Assembly: GCA_046329515.1 (NCBI GenBank)
Contig: JAXLUM010000003.1
Span: 124,001 to 188,000, forward strand
Length of the DNA stretch: 64,000 nucleotides
From: Bog-950 sp046329515
Lineage (GTDB): Bacteria > Bacteroidota > Bacteroidia > Chitinophagales > LD1
Direction of reading: 5' to 3'
Both the position numbers and the translations under genes were made by a program. Below, piece by piece: positions 36,651 through 46,076 of this stretch. Below the pieces are notes generated by a model. It was not told the DNA's origin. It did no database searches and worked only from the letters and a program-made list of their open reading frames with translations. The number at the start of each line of letters is the position of its first letter. The first letter of the stretch is position 1.

Positions 36651-38354
36651 TTAATGCGCGCTATTAAAAACCATTTTGCCGTTCAGCCAGGTTTGCAGCA
36701 CTTTTATTTTGTATAGTTCGTTTTCAGGAGCCTGCATAATGTCTTTCTCCAATATCACAAAGTCGGCAAATTTTCCGGCTTCAATACTTCCCTTTTCTTT
36801 TTCTTCAAAGTTGGCAAAGGCTGCCCAAATTGTCATGCCGCGCAAAGCTTCTTCGCGGCTTAAAGCATTTTCTTTTTGGAAGCCGGTGGCAGGAAAGTCT
36901 TTTTGGTCTTTGCGCGCCACTGCGGCATAAAAGCCAAATAGAGGATTGATGCTTTCTACCGGAAAATCGCTGCCGTTGGCTACCATGCCGTTTTGTTGCA
37001 ACAGTTGCTTATAGGCATAGGCGCCTTTCATTCTGTTCTTTCCTAAACGGTCTTCGGCCCAATACATATCGCTTGTAGCATGTGTAGGTTGAACGGAAGG
37101 GATTACGGAATACTTTCCGAACAAGGGCATGTCTATACTATCCGCCACCTGGCAATGTTCTATACGCCAGCGGTTATCATTCTTCCCTTTTAATACTTCG
37201 CCATAAACTTTAAGCATTAGCGCGTTGGCTGAATCGCCTATGCAATGTGTGTTCATTTGAAAACCGTGTTGCAAACACTTTTTCGCTTCTGCTAAAAAAT
37301 ATTCCTCACTGCTCAGTAAAAATCCGCTTGTGGCAACATCGTTGTACGGTTGTTTAAGTTTTGCACCGCGCGAGCCAAGGGCCCCATCAGCATAATACTT
37401 AAAGCTGCATACATTTAAAAAATCTGTTTTGTATTTGCCGTGGCTGTAGAAATATTCTTTGCTGGGTGTGGAATCGCCAACCATGGCATACACGCGCATT
37501 TGTAGTTTGTCTTGTTTTTGCAGGGTATCCAACAAAAAGATATTCTCTTTGGTGAGGCCTGCATCGCTAACCGTGGTTAAGCCGACTGCAAAGCAGTTTT
37601 GCTGCGCCTGTTGTAATAAGGTTGCTGTTTTTTCAGCAGAAGTTTCAGGAATTATTTTGCGCACCAAGTCCATGGCATTATCTATAAGCATACCGGTGGG
37701 TGCCGGGAAGGGGAAGTTGGCATCTCCAACCTCGTAGCGGTTATGCGGGTCAATCCATTCTCCTTCGCCCGGCACGTTTGCCAGTTTTATTTCTCCGCCG
37801 CCTACTTTCATTTCAGCATTAACACCTGCCATTTTTAAGGCCTTTTTGTTGGCTAAAGCGGCGTGTCCGTCAATGCGCAAAAGAAAGACCGGCCTGTCAG
37901 GAAAAAGTTTGTCTAACTCATAGCGCGTAGGGAACTCCTTTACCTTCCAATCATTTTGGTCCCAACCTCTGCCAAACAACCAACCATCAGGATGTTGTTT
38001 AGCGTGTTGCTGAAGTTTATCTAAAACTTCCTTCCATGATTTTGTTCCGGTTAAATCGCACTTATCTAAATCAGTAGCATAGCCATAAAAATGGCAATGA
38101 CCATCAATAAAGCCGGGATACATAAACCTGCCTTGCAGGTTCACTTCCTTTGTGAACGTAAATTTTTGACGTGCCTGCTTTTCATCGCCTGCAAACACTA
38201 TTCTGCCCTCCTTTACTACTACTGCATTTACCTTACTAAAGGAAGAATCTACAGTATAAACAGTGCCGTTAAAAAACAGGGTTTGCGCATGTATACTAAG
38301 GCCGCTGTATAACAGCAAGCGGAAGCAAACCGAAAGTTGTACCAAAAATTTCAT
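36651..38354 (-). CDS. YtcJ-like amidohydrolase, probably exported
   Basis: A 567-residue amidohydrolase of the YtcJ/NfdA branch. The N-terminus (MKFLVQLSVCFRLLLYSGLSIHAQ) looks like a signal peptide ending in HAQ. YPGFIDGHCHFYG near residue 83 holds the first two metal His; MNTHCIGDSANALM near residue 371 and RIEHCQVADS follow; ANGSDFPVE near residue 466 supplies the final Asp. Such enzymes hydrolyse amides or carbamates, but the substrate cannot be predicted. Confidence 0.85.
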   Translation of the reverse strand: MKFLVQLSVCFRLLLYSGLSIHAQTLFFNGTVYTVDSSFSKVNAVVVKEGRIVFAGDEKQARQKFTFTKEVNLQGRFMYPGFIDGHCHFYGYATDLDKCDLTGTKSWKEVLDKLQQHAKQHPDGWLFGRGWDQNDWKVKEFPTRYELDKLFPDRPVFLLRIDGHAALANKKALKMAGVNAEMKVGGGEIKLANVPGEGEWIDPHNRYEVGDANFPFPAPTGMLIDNAMDLVRKIIPETSAEKTATLLQQAQQNCFAVGLTTVSDAGLTKENIFLLDTLQKQDKLQMRVYAMVGDSTPSKEYFYSHGKYKTDFLNVCSFKYYADGALGSRGAKLKQPYNDVATSGFLLSSEEYFLAEAKKCLQHGFQMNTHCIGDSANALMLKVYGEVLKGKNDNRWRIEHCQVADSIDMPLFGKYSVIPSVQPTHATSDMYWAEDRLGKNRMKGAYAYKQLLQQNGMVANGSDFPVESINPLFGFYAAVARKDQKDFPATGFQKENALSREEALRGMTIWAAFANFEEKEKGSIEAGKFADFVILEKDIMQAPENELYKIKVLQTWLNGKMVFNSAH

Positions 38355-38381
38355 TGCTGAAGTTTACACTACGAAACAAAT

Positions 38382-38412
38382 AAAAAAGGCAGGAACTGTG
38401 TCCTGCCTTTCA
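38382..38412 (-). terminator. Terminator after the large CotH gene
   Basis: A perfect 10-bp hairpin, AAAGGCAGGA and TCCTGCCTTT around ACTGTG, followed by T-rich sequence on the minus strand. It lies 16 bp past the stop. Since it has A and T runs on both sides it may act in both directions. Confidence 0.8.
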
Positions 38413-38428
38413 AATGTATGTTAGTTGT

Positions 38429-41400
38429 TTAGCGCAATAGGGTAACGGCGCCTTTCTTTTTAATTTCTTCTCCGTTAAGCAATTTACCTGTTAAGATGTA
38501 GCTGTAAACGCCCATTTCGCATTTCTTGCCGTTGAAGTCGCCGGCCCATCCGTGACCCTGGCTGTTTGATTCAAATACTCTTTGACCCCAGCGGTTGTAA
38601 ATCTGCATGTTGTATTCCTCAAAGAAACTGCCGGGAGGAATAGTGAACACGCGGAATACATCGTTAACGCCGCTACCATCGGGGCTGAATGCGCTTGGCA
38701 CCAGTACCTGCACGGCGCTGTCGGTGGTGTTTGTGCCTTCATTAAAGTAAGCAATTACCGTATCGGGCTGCTGCACGTTAATGAATACTACCGACTGGTT
38801 GGCGTTAGGTTGAGGGGTGTGATAAATAAAATCGTAATGGCTGAAGGTGTAAGCATTTAACCCCGTAGCATCAAAATCAACATTTGTACCTTCAGGGAAG
38901 TAGAACACATAAGGATAATGATGGTTAGGCGGCGTAAAGCCTGCCACGGCAACATCACCGGCAAAAATATTTGGTTTCACATCTACAACTATAGAGAAAG
39001 TATCAGGCGGAGCGATGTTGTAATACGCATACAAGGTGTCGCTCTGCATCATGGTAAAGTTTACCGGGTTAGCGGTGTTGTTAGGGTTCAATGTTTGGTA
39101 CACCAAATTCCAGTTGGTAAACAGGAAGCCCGCTGTAGGCGATTGGCTTGCATTCATCACAGTGCCTTCAGTTACCTGAATGGTAGTAGGGAAGGTGCTG
39201 TAGGTTGTTCCGTTAACCACCATCGTTCCTCCATTTGCCGGTACGGCCTGCAATACCAGGTCGTAAATGTTTGGCACTACCACATAATTGGCGGTTAAGG
39301 TATCATCAGCATGTATTACAAAGTTAGCAGTGGCAGCCGTGTTATTAGGGTTAAGGGTGTGGTTTAGCAGAGTCCAGTTAATAAAGCTGAAACCGGTATT
39401 GGCCACTTCGGAAATGTTAATAGAAGTGCCATCAACAAACTGCAGCGTAATAGGATAGGTGCCAAGCGTGTTGCCATTTACGGTAACATTACCGCCGCCC
39501 GTTGGTGTAACCATTACGGTTAAATTAAATGTATCGGGCGCGGGGTTAACCGTAAAGTTGGCCGTTAGGGTGTCATCCTGTGTAATAACAAAGCTGCCGG
39601 GGTTAGCGGTGTTGGAAGGGCTAACGGTATGGTGCAGCAGTGTCCAGTTATTAAACGTGAAACCTGCAGCTGCATTTCCGGTAATGTTCAGCAAGGTGCC
39701 ATCAACATAGTTATAAACTATTGGGTAGGCTGCTGCCGTTACACCATTAATAGTTACATCGCCTGCCAGTGCCGGGTTAACCATTACTGTAAGCTTAAAT
39801 GTATCGGGCGTGGTATTAACGGTGAAGTTAGCCAACAGGGTATCATCCTGTGTAATTGTAAAGCTGGCGTTTGCTGAAGTATTGTTAGGGTTTACTGTGT
39901 GATGCAGTAATACCCAGTTGGTAAAGGTATAACCTGTATTGGCAACAGCCTGCAGGTTGAGCAGGGTGCCATCAACAAACTGTAATACCGTTGGATACGC
40001 AGGCGGCGTAGTGCCGTTTACGCTTACGTTACCTCCGGCCAATGGATTAACCATTACCGTTAAGTTAAATGTATCGGGCACAGGGTTCGCCGTAAATATG
40101 GCGGTAAGGGTGTCGTCCTGCGTAATGCTAAAGTTGGCGTTTGAGGAAGTGTTGTTAGGATTCAGTGTGTGGTGCAGTATGGTCCAGTTAGTAAATGTGT
40201 AACCGGTATTGGCCACTGCCTGAAGGTTAAGCGCCGTACCATTTACAAACTTCATAACCGTAGGGTAAGCCGGCGGCGTAGTGCCGTTAACGCTTACATT
40301 ACCACCCCCTGCAGGGTTAACCATTACGGTTAAATCAAATGTATCGGGCGGCAGGAAGATAGCATACAAGGTATCGCGCTGGTTAAAGGTAAAGCTTGCC
40401 GTAGCAGAAGTGTTGTTAGGATTGATGGTGTGATGGAAGGTTTGCCAATTGCTGAAGGTATAGCCGGCATTAGGCGTAGCTACCAGGTTAAGCAGCGTGC
40501 CAGGGTTTACAGGAACGGTTACCGGAGAAATAGAAACAGGAATGCTGTTAATAGTTACTGAACCGTAGGATGGTTGCTGAATAATTACGGTTAAAGAATC
40601 CGCAGCAATTAAGCAATCATCAAACACAACTTTCAATGTATCATTCTCGCGGAAACACATGTAACCGGTTTCAGCTGTATCAATTGGATAAACCAAAGTA
40701 TGCTTAGGCTGCCATTGGTAGAAGGTGCAACCTGGAACAGGTGTTGCCACTACGTTTAATTGCGTGCCTAGGGTGTAGGTATAGGTTTGGTTATCGGCAA
40801 CGGGCGTACCGTTAATGGTAACAGTGCCGGGGTTAAGCCCTTTTATGTTTACATACAGCGTGCCTGGTGTAGGATTGATTTGAGTGAACACCGCTGTTAT
40901 GGAATCGCCCGCATTGCTCAGGTCAAACCAAATACTATCCGTAGTAGTATTTGGCGATGGCGTATGCGTCATTTGCCAATGGTCGAACTGCCAGCCGGGT
41001 GCCGGGTTAGCTTTTAAGGATTGATTTACTCCACCATAATAATTGCCATGGAAAGGATATTGATCAGGATGCAAAGAGTTAACGGTAACATCGCCGGCAC
41101 AAGCAGGGAAAACATTTACGGCCACCGCATATGGCCCTGTTAAGTTGTAACAGGTAATAAGGCCACCGCTAATGGCATTGCAACGTCCGCTTATCTGGTT
41201 ACGCATAAAATTCACGTTGGTCATCCATGCGCTATAGCTGCCGCTCCAACGCGTACATTGGCGCTGCATTTCCGGTTGTATGCGGGCAATCATTGTATCA
41301 AAGTGCGCCAGCATATTCGGACAGGCAAAAATGGTATTAATCAAATCGGCATAACGGTTAATATACATCTGTTCAAACTGCGGGTTCTGCCGTAGTTTAT

Positions 41401-43096
41401 TTAAAATCACAATGTGTCCTTCATTGGGCCCAATGTTGGGGTCGTTATAACCTGCCTGGTCAACATCGCATGGGTCAGCATTCATGCCCGTACCATTAGG
41501 CCAACCGGTATAGTTTTGCCCAAGGTTAAAGGTGTTGTCCATATCCCACAGCCAGTATTTCCAGCGCACATTGTTTGGCATTTTGCGGCCGCGCCACCAA
41601 GCGGTGTTCCAGTTCAGCCAGTCACTGTTTACTGAATAGGTGCTTAACACGGTAGCGTCAATCAAACTCATGGGGTCCAGCCGGTCAATTACGTGCTGGT
41701 AGGCAACAGGGTTGGTCATGCTGTTAGCCACAACATAGTTGTATAGGTTTACCCATGCCGTATCGCTGCCATATTTAATATTAAGGCCGCCCCAGTAGGT
41801 CAGGTCATCTACATACTGTTCCTGTTGGTCGTAGTAATAATCGAAGTAGTCAGCATCCACACGTTCGCGGTATTCGTAAACGCCCCAGTATTGGCCGTTA
41901 ATGAATAACAGGGCGTGGTCCATGCGGCGCATGTCCACATCAAGGTTAAATTTCTCTGCTAAGGTTTGAATGTATGCATCGCGTATGTGTGCGGCCGGGT
42001 GGCTGCCTGCGTTGCCGGGGAAGTTGTCAGATGCAGCAGCTTTTAAGATTATCCATTTGAATTTTTTACGTGGCGATGTATAGAACATCTTCTTCTGAAT
42101 CTGGTCGCCTTGTCCGTATTCGTCTTCCACGTTAAAGTCTACACCTTTTTGCGGGTAGGCCCAGCTATCATTACCGTGTTTGTTGAAGTCGCCTTCAATT
42201 TCAAACACCTGTTGGCCGGCGGTGCTAAAGAATTCCATGGTGCCGGTTATATCCTGGCCACTGCTAAACAGGTTGGTAAAGTTGCTGCTTGTGGCAGATA
42301 TAACAGGTAAGGTATGGTTCTCGTTAATGAAGTAGGTATTGGTTTCGGTAAAGCTGCCTGCGTATTGGTTGTTGTTATCAAAAGCGCGGGCGCGTAAAGC
42401 TGTTGTAGCACTTACGGTAATAGGGCCGCTGTAAAGCGTAGAAGTGGTACTTGGTATAGCACCGTTGGTAGTGTAACGGATAGTTACGTTACTCTGCGGG
42501 CAACTTAACGAAACAGACTGTGTGCCGCTGTAGAAACCTGCGGCTAAACTAAACTGCACCTTAGGCACATAGTTTACATAGGCTGTTTGCGTTGTGTTAG
42601 TAGCATTAGGGGTTGGTGTTTGAAACACAGCCCAGGTAGCGCCGCCATTGGTTGAACGTCCGCGCGATTGATCGGCACGGCAAGGGAATGCAGTGGTTGA
42701 ATCTATTATAGTGCCGCTGCTGTTGCTCAGTATTAAAAACTCTGAAGTGTCGGACTGTGTTATTTTAAAGTTGGTGTGGTATTGCCCGCTTACTAAACCG
42801 TTACGGCCGCTGCAATAAAAAATGCGGTAGCCGTTTGCATTTACAGTAACCCCTGCAGGCACCTGCCATTTTAAAAGGTCAGCAGGGTCATCGCTTAAAT
42901 ACCATCCGCCAATGTTTACTGCTGCCCCGGTTGGGTTATAAACTTCGAACCAGTCGTAATAACTGCCGCCGCTTGCAATGGTAGTTTTATTAGCTGCGCT
43001 GTACTCGTTAATTTTTAACTGGGCAAAGGCCTGCGTAAACAAAACTGTTAGCGCAACAGTAAGTGTTGCTTTAAAACAGGAGTAGATGGTTTTCAT
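38429..43096 (-). CDS. Large CotH-domain protein with InlB-like repeats and T9SS type B domain
   Basis: A 1555-residue secreted protein. In order: signal peptide; lamin-tail domain (about 27-135, INEYSAANKT and WYLSDDPADLLKW); chitobiase C-terminal-like domain (about 180-265, TIRYTTNGAIPSTTSTLYSG); CotH domain (about 290-640, with ALLFINGQYWGVYEYRERVD); and eight repeats of about 90 residues sharing GYTFTNW and HHTxNPNNT (about 735-1455). The end (SAFSPDGSGVNDVFRV, NRWGQRVFES) is a gliding-motility-type T9SS type B sorting domain. CotH kinases phosphorylate secreted proteins, but the catalytic residues were not checked. A shorter paralogue lies at 46.2-49.3 kb. Confidence 0.9.
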   Translation of the reverse strand: MKTIYSCFKATLTVALTVLFTQAFAQLKINEYSAANKTTIASGGSYYDWFEVYNPTGAAVNIGGWYLSDDPADLLKWQVPAGVTVNANGYRIFYCSGRNGLVSGQYHTNFKITQSDTSEFLILSNSSGTIIDSTTAFPCRADQSRGRSTNGGATWAVFQTPTPNATNTTQTAYVNYVPKVQFSLAAGFYSGTQSVSLSCPQSNVTIRYTTNGAIPSTTSTLYSGPITVSATTALRARAFDNNNQYAGSFTETNTYFINENHTLPVISATSSNFTNLFSSGQDITGTMEFFSTAGQQVFEIEGDFNKHGNDSWAYPQKGVDFNVEDEYGQGDQIQKKMFYTSPRKKFKWIILKAAASDNFPGNAGSHPAAHIRDAYIQTLAEKFNLDVDMRRMDHALLFINGQYWGVYEYRERVDADYFDYYYDQQEQYVDDLTYWGGLNIKYGSDTAWVNLYNYVVANSMTNPVAYQHVIDRLDPMSLIDATVLSTYSVNSDWLNWNTAWWRGRKMPNNVRWKYWLWDMDNTFNLGQNYTGWPNGTGMNADPCDVDQAGYNDPNIGPNEGHIVILNKLRQNPQFEQMYINRYADLINTIFACPNMLAHFDTMIARIQPEMQRQCTRWSGSYSAWMTNVNFMRNQISGRCNAISGGLITCYNLTGPYAVAVNVFPACAGDVTVNSLHPDQYPFHGNYYGGVNQSLKANPAPGWQFDHWQMTHTPSPNTTTDSIWFDLSNAGDSITAVFTQINPTPGTLYVNIKGLNPGTVTINGTPVADNQTYTYTLGTQLNVVATPVPGCTFYQWQPKHTLVYPIDTAETGYMCFRENDTLKVVFDDCLIAADSLTVIIQQPSYGSVTINSIPVSISPVTVPVNPGTLLNLVATPNAGYTFSNWQTFHHTINPNNTSATASFTFNQRDTLYAIFLPPDTFDLTVMVNPAGGGNVSVNGTTPPAYPTVMKFVNGTALNLQAVANTGYTFTNWTILHHTLNPNNTSSNANFSITQDDTLTAIFTANPVPDTFNLTVMVNPLAGGNVSVNGTTPPAYPTVLQFVDGTLLNLQAVANTGYTFTNWVLLHHTVNPNNTSANASFTITQDDTLLANFTVNTTPDTFKLTVMVNPALAGDVTINGVTAAAYPIVYNYVDGTLLNITGNAAAGFTFNNWTLLHHTVSPSNTANPGSFVITQDDTLTANFTVNPAPDTFNLTVMVTPTGGGNVTVNGNTLGTYPITLQFVDGTSINISEVANTGFSFINWTLLNHTLNPNNTAATANFVIHADDTLTANYVVVPNIYDLVLQAVPANGGTMVVNGTTYSTFPTTIQVTEGTVMNASQSPTAGFLFTNWNLVYQTLNPNNTANPVNFTMMQSDTLYAYYNIAPPDTFSIVVDVKPNIFAGDVAVAGFTPPNHHYPYVFYFPEGTNVDFDATGLNAYTFSHYDFIYHTPQPNANQSVVFINVQQPDTVIAYFNEGTNTTDSAVQVLVPSAFSPDGSGVNDVFRVFTIPPGSFFEEYNMQIYNRWGQRVFESNSQGHGWAGDFNGKKCEMGVYSYILTGKLLNGEEIKKKGAVTLLR
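38725..40860 (-). repeat. Eight tandem InlB-like coding repeats within the CotH gene
   Basis: Units of about 265-275 bp encode about 90 residues each. The third and fourth (about 40.05-40.35 kb) are nearly identical in protein, both reading VSVNGTTPPAYPTV, which indicates recent unequal duplication. The number of units may vary among strains and may be collapsed in assemblies. Confidence 0.85.
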
Positions 43097-43265
43097 GCTT
43101 AAATTTAAGTAACATGCTAATGTAACAAATAAGGGCGGATGTAACCAAACTCATATTTGCTGTGTTTTAAGACTGTGGAAAAGCCCCTAAAGGTTGTTTA
43201 ATGCCCTTGAAAATAAGGCAGATACATTAGGAAAAGGAAGATGTATTGGAAGCCGCTGTTTACCC

Positions 43266-44024
43266 TTACCAGCGCTTGCCGAAGTGGAAAGCCAGGTACA
43301 GGCCTATTTTATAAAAGCGGTTACTGTTGTTTACCATTATGGGTATGCGCTTGTAGTAAAGGTCAAGCATAACCCCGGCCTCCAGCGATTTTACAAATTC
43401 GTCTTTTTTACCCCAGTCAAAATCCAGGCTAAACTTGCCATGCACGCCCGGTATGGGTTCAATTTGGTTTAATCCGTAGCGTATGGGCGCCGCCTCGGCA
43501 ATGGAGTCCAGCGAAAGAAAACGGGATGCATTTGCTTCACTATAACGCTCAGGTTTTATTTCCATAACACCGCCATCGGTGGGTTGTATAAGGTTAAGGT
43601 AGTAGGGCTTAAGCAGGCCCAATGAGGCTCCTCCGAAAACACTAAATGACAGGCATACGCCGTTACGCGCCGCCTTATCGGCAATTACTTTCTTCATGCC
43701 ATAGCTAAAACGTATGGCATGAAAACGGTTCTGCAGGCCGAAAGCAAAATCGCGACCGTTAGGCAACTGGGCATTTTGCTTCTTCTGGCGGTAGTCAATA
43801 AAGTATTGATATTCCAGTTGTATAAGGCGCGTTTTATGGATGTCCTTTATCCAGCCGTATTCCAGGTACATGCCAAAGCCGCTGGTTAACAGGCGAAGGC
43901 CGCCGCTGGCCTCATGCTTATACATGTAGTCTTTAGGGTCGTAAACCTTAACCTGCTTTTGGGCAAATGCGCCCATAACAACTACAGAAAAAAAGAGGCA
44001 GAAAAAGAGACGTTTTATAAGCAC
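43266..44024 (-). CDS. Exported hypothetical protein, outer-membrane-type
   Basis: A 252-residue protein with a clear signal peptide (MLIKRLFFCLFFSVVVMGAFAQ). The mature part has alternating hydrophobic strands (GFGMYLEYGWI, RLIQLEYQYFI, IGLYLAFHFGKRW at the end) and ends in an aromatic residue, which suggests a beta-barrel-like outer-membrane protein. It resembles no named family that I can recall. It lies upstream of the large CotH gene on the same strand, with a 169-bp gap, and diverges from the OsmC gene. Confidence 0.72.
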   Translation of the reverse strand: MLIKRLFFCLFFSVVVMGAFAQKQVKVYDPKDYMYKHEASGGLRLLTSGFGMYLEYGWIKDIHKTRLIQLEYQYFIDYRQKKQNAQLPNGRDFAFGLQNRFHAIRFSYGMKKVIADKAARNGVCLSFSVFGGASLGLLKPYYLNLIQPTDGGVMEIKPERYSEANASRFLSLDSIAEAAPIRYGLNQIEPIPGVHGKFSLDFDWGKKDEFVKSLEAGVMLDLYYKRIPIMVNNSNRFYKIGLYLAFHFGKRW

Positions 44025-44178
44025 CGGATAAAATTACAGTATTCCAAATTTAAATATAAAGTGCAGAACCACATAGGCTTCGTTAACCGCATCTGTGTTT
44101 TCTTACATGCCTATGTGGTAGCAACATAAAAACGCGCATATTTTACTTTAGGTTTGCTGCCGCTCAAAAATATTTTGT

Positions 44179-44580
44179 ATGACCGCCAAAGTTGTTTACG
44201 AAGGGGACCTGCGCTGCAGCATGACCCACCTTTATTCCGGTAGCCAAATTGAAAGCGATGCCCCGCTGGATAACCAGGGCCTGGCCCAGCGCTTTTCGCC
44301 AACGGACCTTACCGCTACCAGCCTGGGCAGTTGCATGATGACCGTTATGGGCATTAAAGCACGTGATATGGGCCTTAACCTTAAAGGCACCCAAATAGAG
44401 GTAACCAAAGTTATGGCTGCTAACCCCCGCCGCATTGCCGAAATACATTGCACCCTTAACTTTCCGCCAAACAACTTTACTGATAAGGACAAAACCATTT
44501 TAGAGAACACCGCCCGCACCTGCCCGGTTAGCTACAGCCTGCACCCCGATATTAAGCAGTTGCTTACCTTTAATTGGTAG
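44179..44580 (+). CDS. OsmC-family peroxiredoxin-like protein
   Basis: A 133-residue OsmC/Ohr-fold protein. LGSCMMTVMGI near residue 52 contains the first peroxidatic Cys and TARTCPVSYSLHPD near residue 113 the second, so both redox Cys of the family are present. Members reduce organic hydroperoxides or hydrogen peroxide with thiol cofactors. The start is the ATG at 44179. It converges on a lipoprotein gene through a 288-bp gap holding an unusual palindrome. Confidence 0.87.
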   Translation: MTAKVVYEGDLRCSMTHLYSGSQIESDAPLDNQGLAQRFSPTDLTATSLGSCMMTVMGIKARDMGLNLKGTQIEVTKVMAANPRRIAEIHCTLNFPPNNFTDKDKTILENTARTCPVSYSLHPDIKQLLTFNW

Positions 44581-44627
44581 CCGCAGCCTAAGCGTAATAC
44601 CCTTTTTAACAAATGGAAAGTTGACAC

Positions 44628-44725
44628 AAGTTTACACTTTCAAAATGTAAACCTTGCTCGTTTGTGTATTAAATTATTGGTTATCAATAATTTAATACAT
44701 ATAGCTAATTTCCTAAAGTTTACAC
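44628..44725. repeat. 35-bp palindrome flanked by direct repeats
   Basis: At 44665-44699 the arms TGTATTAAATTATTG and CAATAATTTAATACA pair perfectly over 15 bp around a GTTAT loop. AAGTTTACAC occurs on either side, at 44628-44637 and 44716-44725, and its inverted core TGTAAAC at 44646-44652. It lies between two convergent gene ends, where no promoter is needed. It is one of the two structures in this otherwise empty 288-bp gap. Confidence 0.65.
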
Positions 44726-44806
44726 GGGCCTATTTGGGTGCACTTATGGTAGGCTGGTTTATGTTATACAAACTTTCGCAAAGGTTAGGTCAGGTTAAAA
44801 CCAAGC

Positions 44807-44853
44807 CAGCAGGGTCTCCTGCTGCCAAATGGCTAATCTAGGAGACCCAGCTG
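44807..44853. repeat. REP-like hairpin, copy 1
   Basis: GGGTCTCCT and AGGAGACCC pair perfectly, extended past an A:A mismatch by CAGC and GCTG; the loop contains GCCAAATGGCT. The same text, with small changes, recurs at about 46.08 and 49.33 kb around the transposase gene. Confidence 0.7.
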
Positions 44854-44868
44854 AGAAGAAAAAACTAT

Positions 44869-45345
44869 TTACGGCAGCGGCACATATTGGTATTTTACTT
44901 CTACCTGGTAGTCGGCGGGTATGTTTTCAACTTCGCAAAACATGCTCATCACTCCTGGAAATTGCCAGTGTGTAGTATCGCGCTGAATCATATTTACTTG
45001 ATAAGTTAGTTTTTTAGAGCAGGTATCCTTAAATAAAGATGTTTGAAAAGTATCATACCGGTAGTAAGACATTTTGCCAAACATGATGTAAACAAAATCA
45101 GTTTCATCAGCAGGAAATGGTACTGGAGGCGAGAAGGTACAATCAGCCAAGGAATCAATTTCGGCTTTTTTTCGCATAATATATTGGTATTCATATAAGT
45201 TTCCCCCACATGAAAAATAGCTATATCTTTCTACAAACGGATATATTTGAAATGAATCTCCTTTACATGCCTTGCCATTTTTGTCCTTACAACAGCCTGA
45301 AGTAAACAAAAGGTAAATACCAAACACTATGATGGTTATCCTCAT
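44869..45345 (-). CDS. Hypothetical Cys-containing lipoprotein
   Basis: A 158-residue protein from the ATG at 45345 (MRITIIVFGIYLLFTSGC), with a lipobox FTSGC. An upstream in-frame start at 45435 would precede the signal peptide with unrelated text and overlap a REP-like hairpin, so it is rejected. The mature part has about five Cys, consistent with disulfides outside the cytoplasm. No family is recognised. Its codon use is more AT-rich than that of most neighbours, which may point to recent arrival in a region with a transposase remnant. Confidence 0.65.
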   Translation of the reverse strand: MRITIIVFGIYLLFTSGCCKDKNGKACKGDSFQIYPFVERYSYFSCGGNLYEYQYIMRKKAEIDSLADCTFSPPVPFPADETDFVYIMFGKMSYYRYDTFQTSLFKDTCSKKLTYQVNMIQRDTTHWQFPGVMSMFCEVENIPADYQVEVKYQYVPLP

Positions 45346-45386
45346 CTTACAATGATTTTTTGGGTTGTTGAAAGGGTGTTCCGTCC

Positions 45387-45432
45387 CAGCGGGGTCTTCC
45401 CGCCCGGCCTTTGCGCAGCGGAGACCCCGCTG
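45387..45432. repeat. REP-like hairpin, copy 2
   Basis: CAGCGGGGTCT and AGACCCCGCTG pair perfectly over 11 bp, with TTCCCGCCCGGCCTTTGCGC-type loop text. It lies between the lipoprotein start and the frameshifted transposase. A degenerate relative is at 49682-49720. Confidence 0.7.
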
Positions 45433-45486
45433 CACATAAAGGGCAGTTTCCCCGCATGCCGCACATGGAAGCAGTAACCAAGGCCT

Positions 45487-46045
45487 CTACCATACTTCAG
45501 CATAATGTTTAGGTTGAAACAATTTAGGTAAATCTAACTCGTAAAAAGAAGCGCTGCTGTGTTCGTAGTTTACATAGTCGCTTACTAAACTCCACTTCTT
45601 ACTTACCGGGTTGTGATGAATGTAGTTTACTTTCTGCAACAGAAATTCACGGGAATGAACCGGTTTAGCATCAAACGATTCTTCAAATACTTTATGCTTT
45701 TGCCCTTTCTTCTTTTCCCTTTCCGTAACGGCGTTTTCCAGTTCCCGGGCCACTACGGTATGGCCTGCTTTCAACCGTTTAACTAACTCATAAGCTATAA
45801 AACGCTTACCATTAGCCACAAGCTTATTTATCAGTTTTATCAATGGTTTCAATTAAAACATGAACGTGATTAGGCATAATCACATACGCAATTATTTCTG
45901 CCTTATTTTTTTGGCGTAAATGAATAAACCAGTTGTATACAAGGTCATAAGAATCTGTTAATGCCAATAGCGATTTCCACTGGTAGCATGTAAAGGTTAC
46001 AAACCAAAGGTTATAATCATTGCCGTGGCTGGTCTTAACAGACAT
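45487..46045 (-). pseudogene. REP-associated tyrosine transposase (RAYT, IS200-like) split by a frameshift
   Basis: Two overlapping frames together form one Y1 (RAYT/TnpA_REP) transposase. The first runs from the ATG at 46045 and has VTFTCYQW and YVIMPNHVHVLIE, the HUH metal-binding motif (HVH). It stops at 45824 after DKTDK. The second, in the +1 frame, continues with NKLVANGKRFIAYELVKRL and LLQKVNYIHHNPV, the C-terminal RAYT signature, to 45487. The break is in an A/T-rich stretch (GATAAATAAG). It is probably inactivated or an error in sequence; a programmed shift is less likely. Matching REP-like repeats flank it. Confidence 0.8.
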
Positions 46046-46076
46046 ATTATAAATATAATAAGTAAATATAAAACCG

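Noticed and set aside
38725..40860. CRISPR-like periodicity
   Set aside because: The 265-275 bp units are coding repeats in frame, with no short repeat/spacer structure.
43194..43472. 92-codon plus-strand frame overlapping the exported hypothetical gene
   Set aside because: It overlaps a gene with a good signal peptide on the other strand and has no support of its own.
44629..44699. dif/XerCD site
   Set aside because: The palindrome has 15-bp arms and a 5-bp centre, unlike the 11-6-11 layout of dif.
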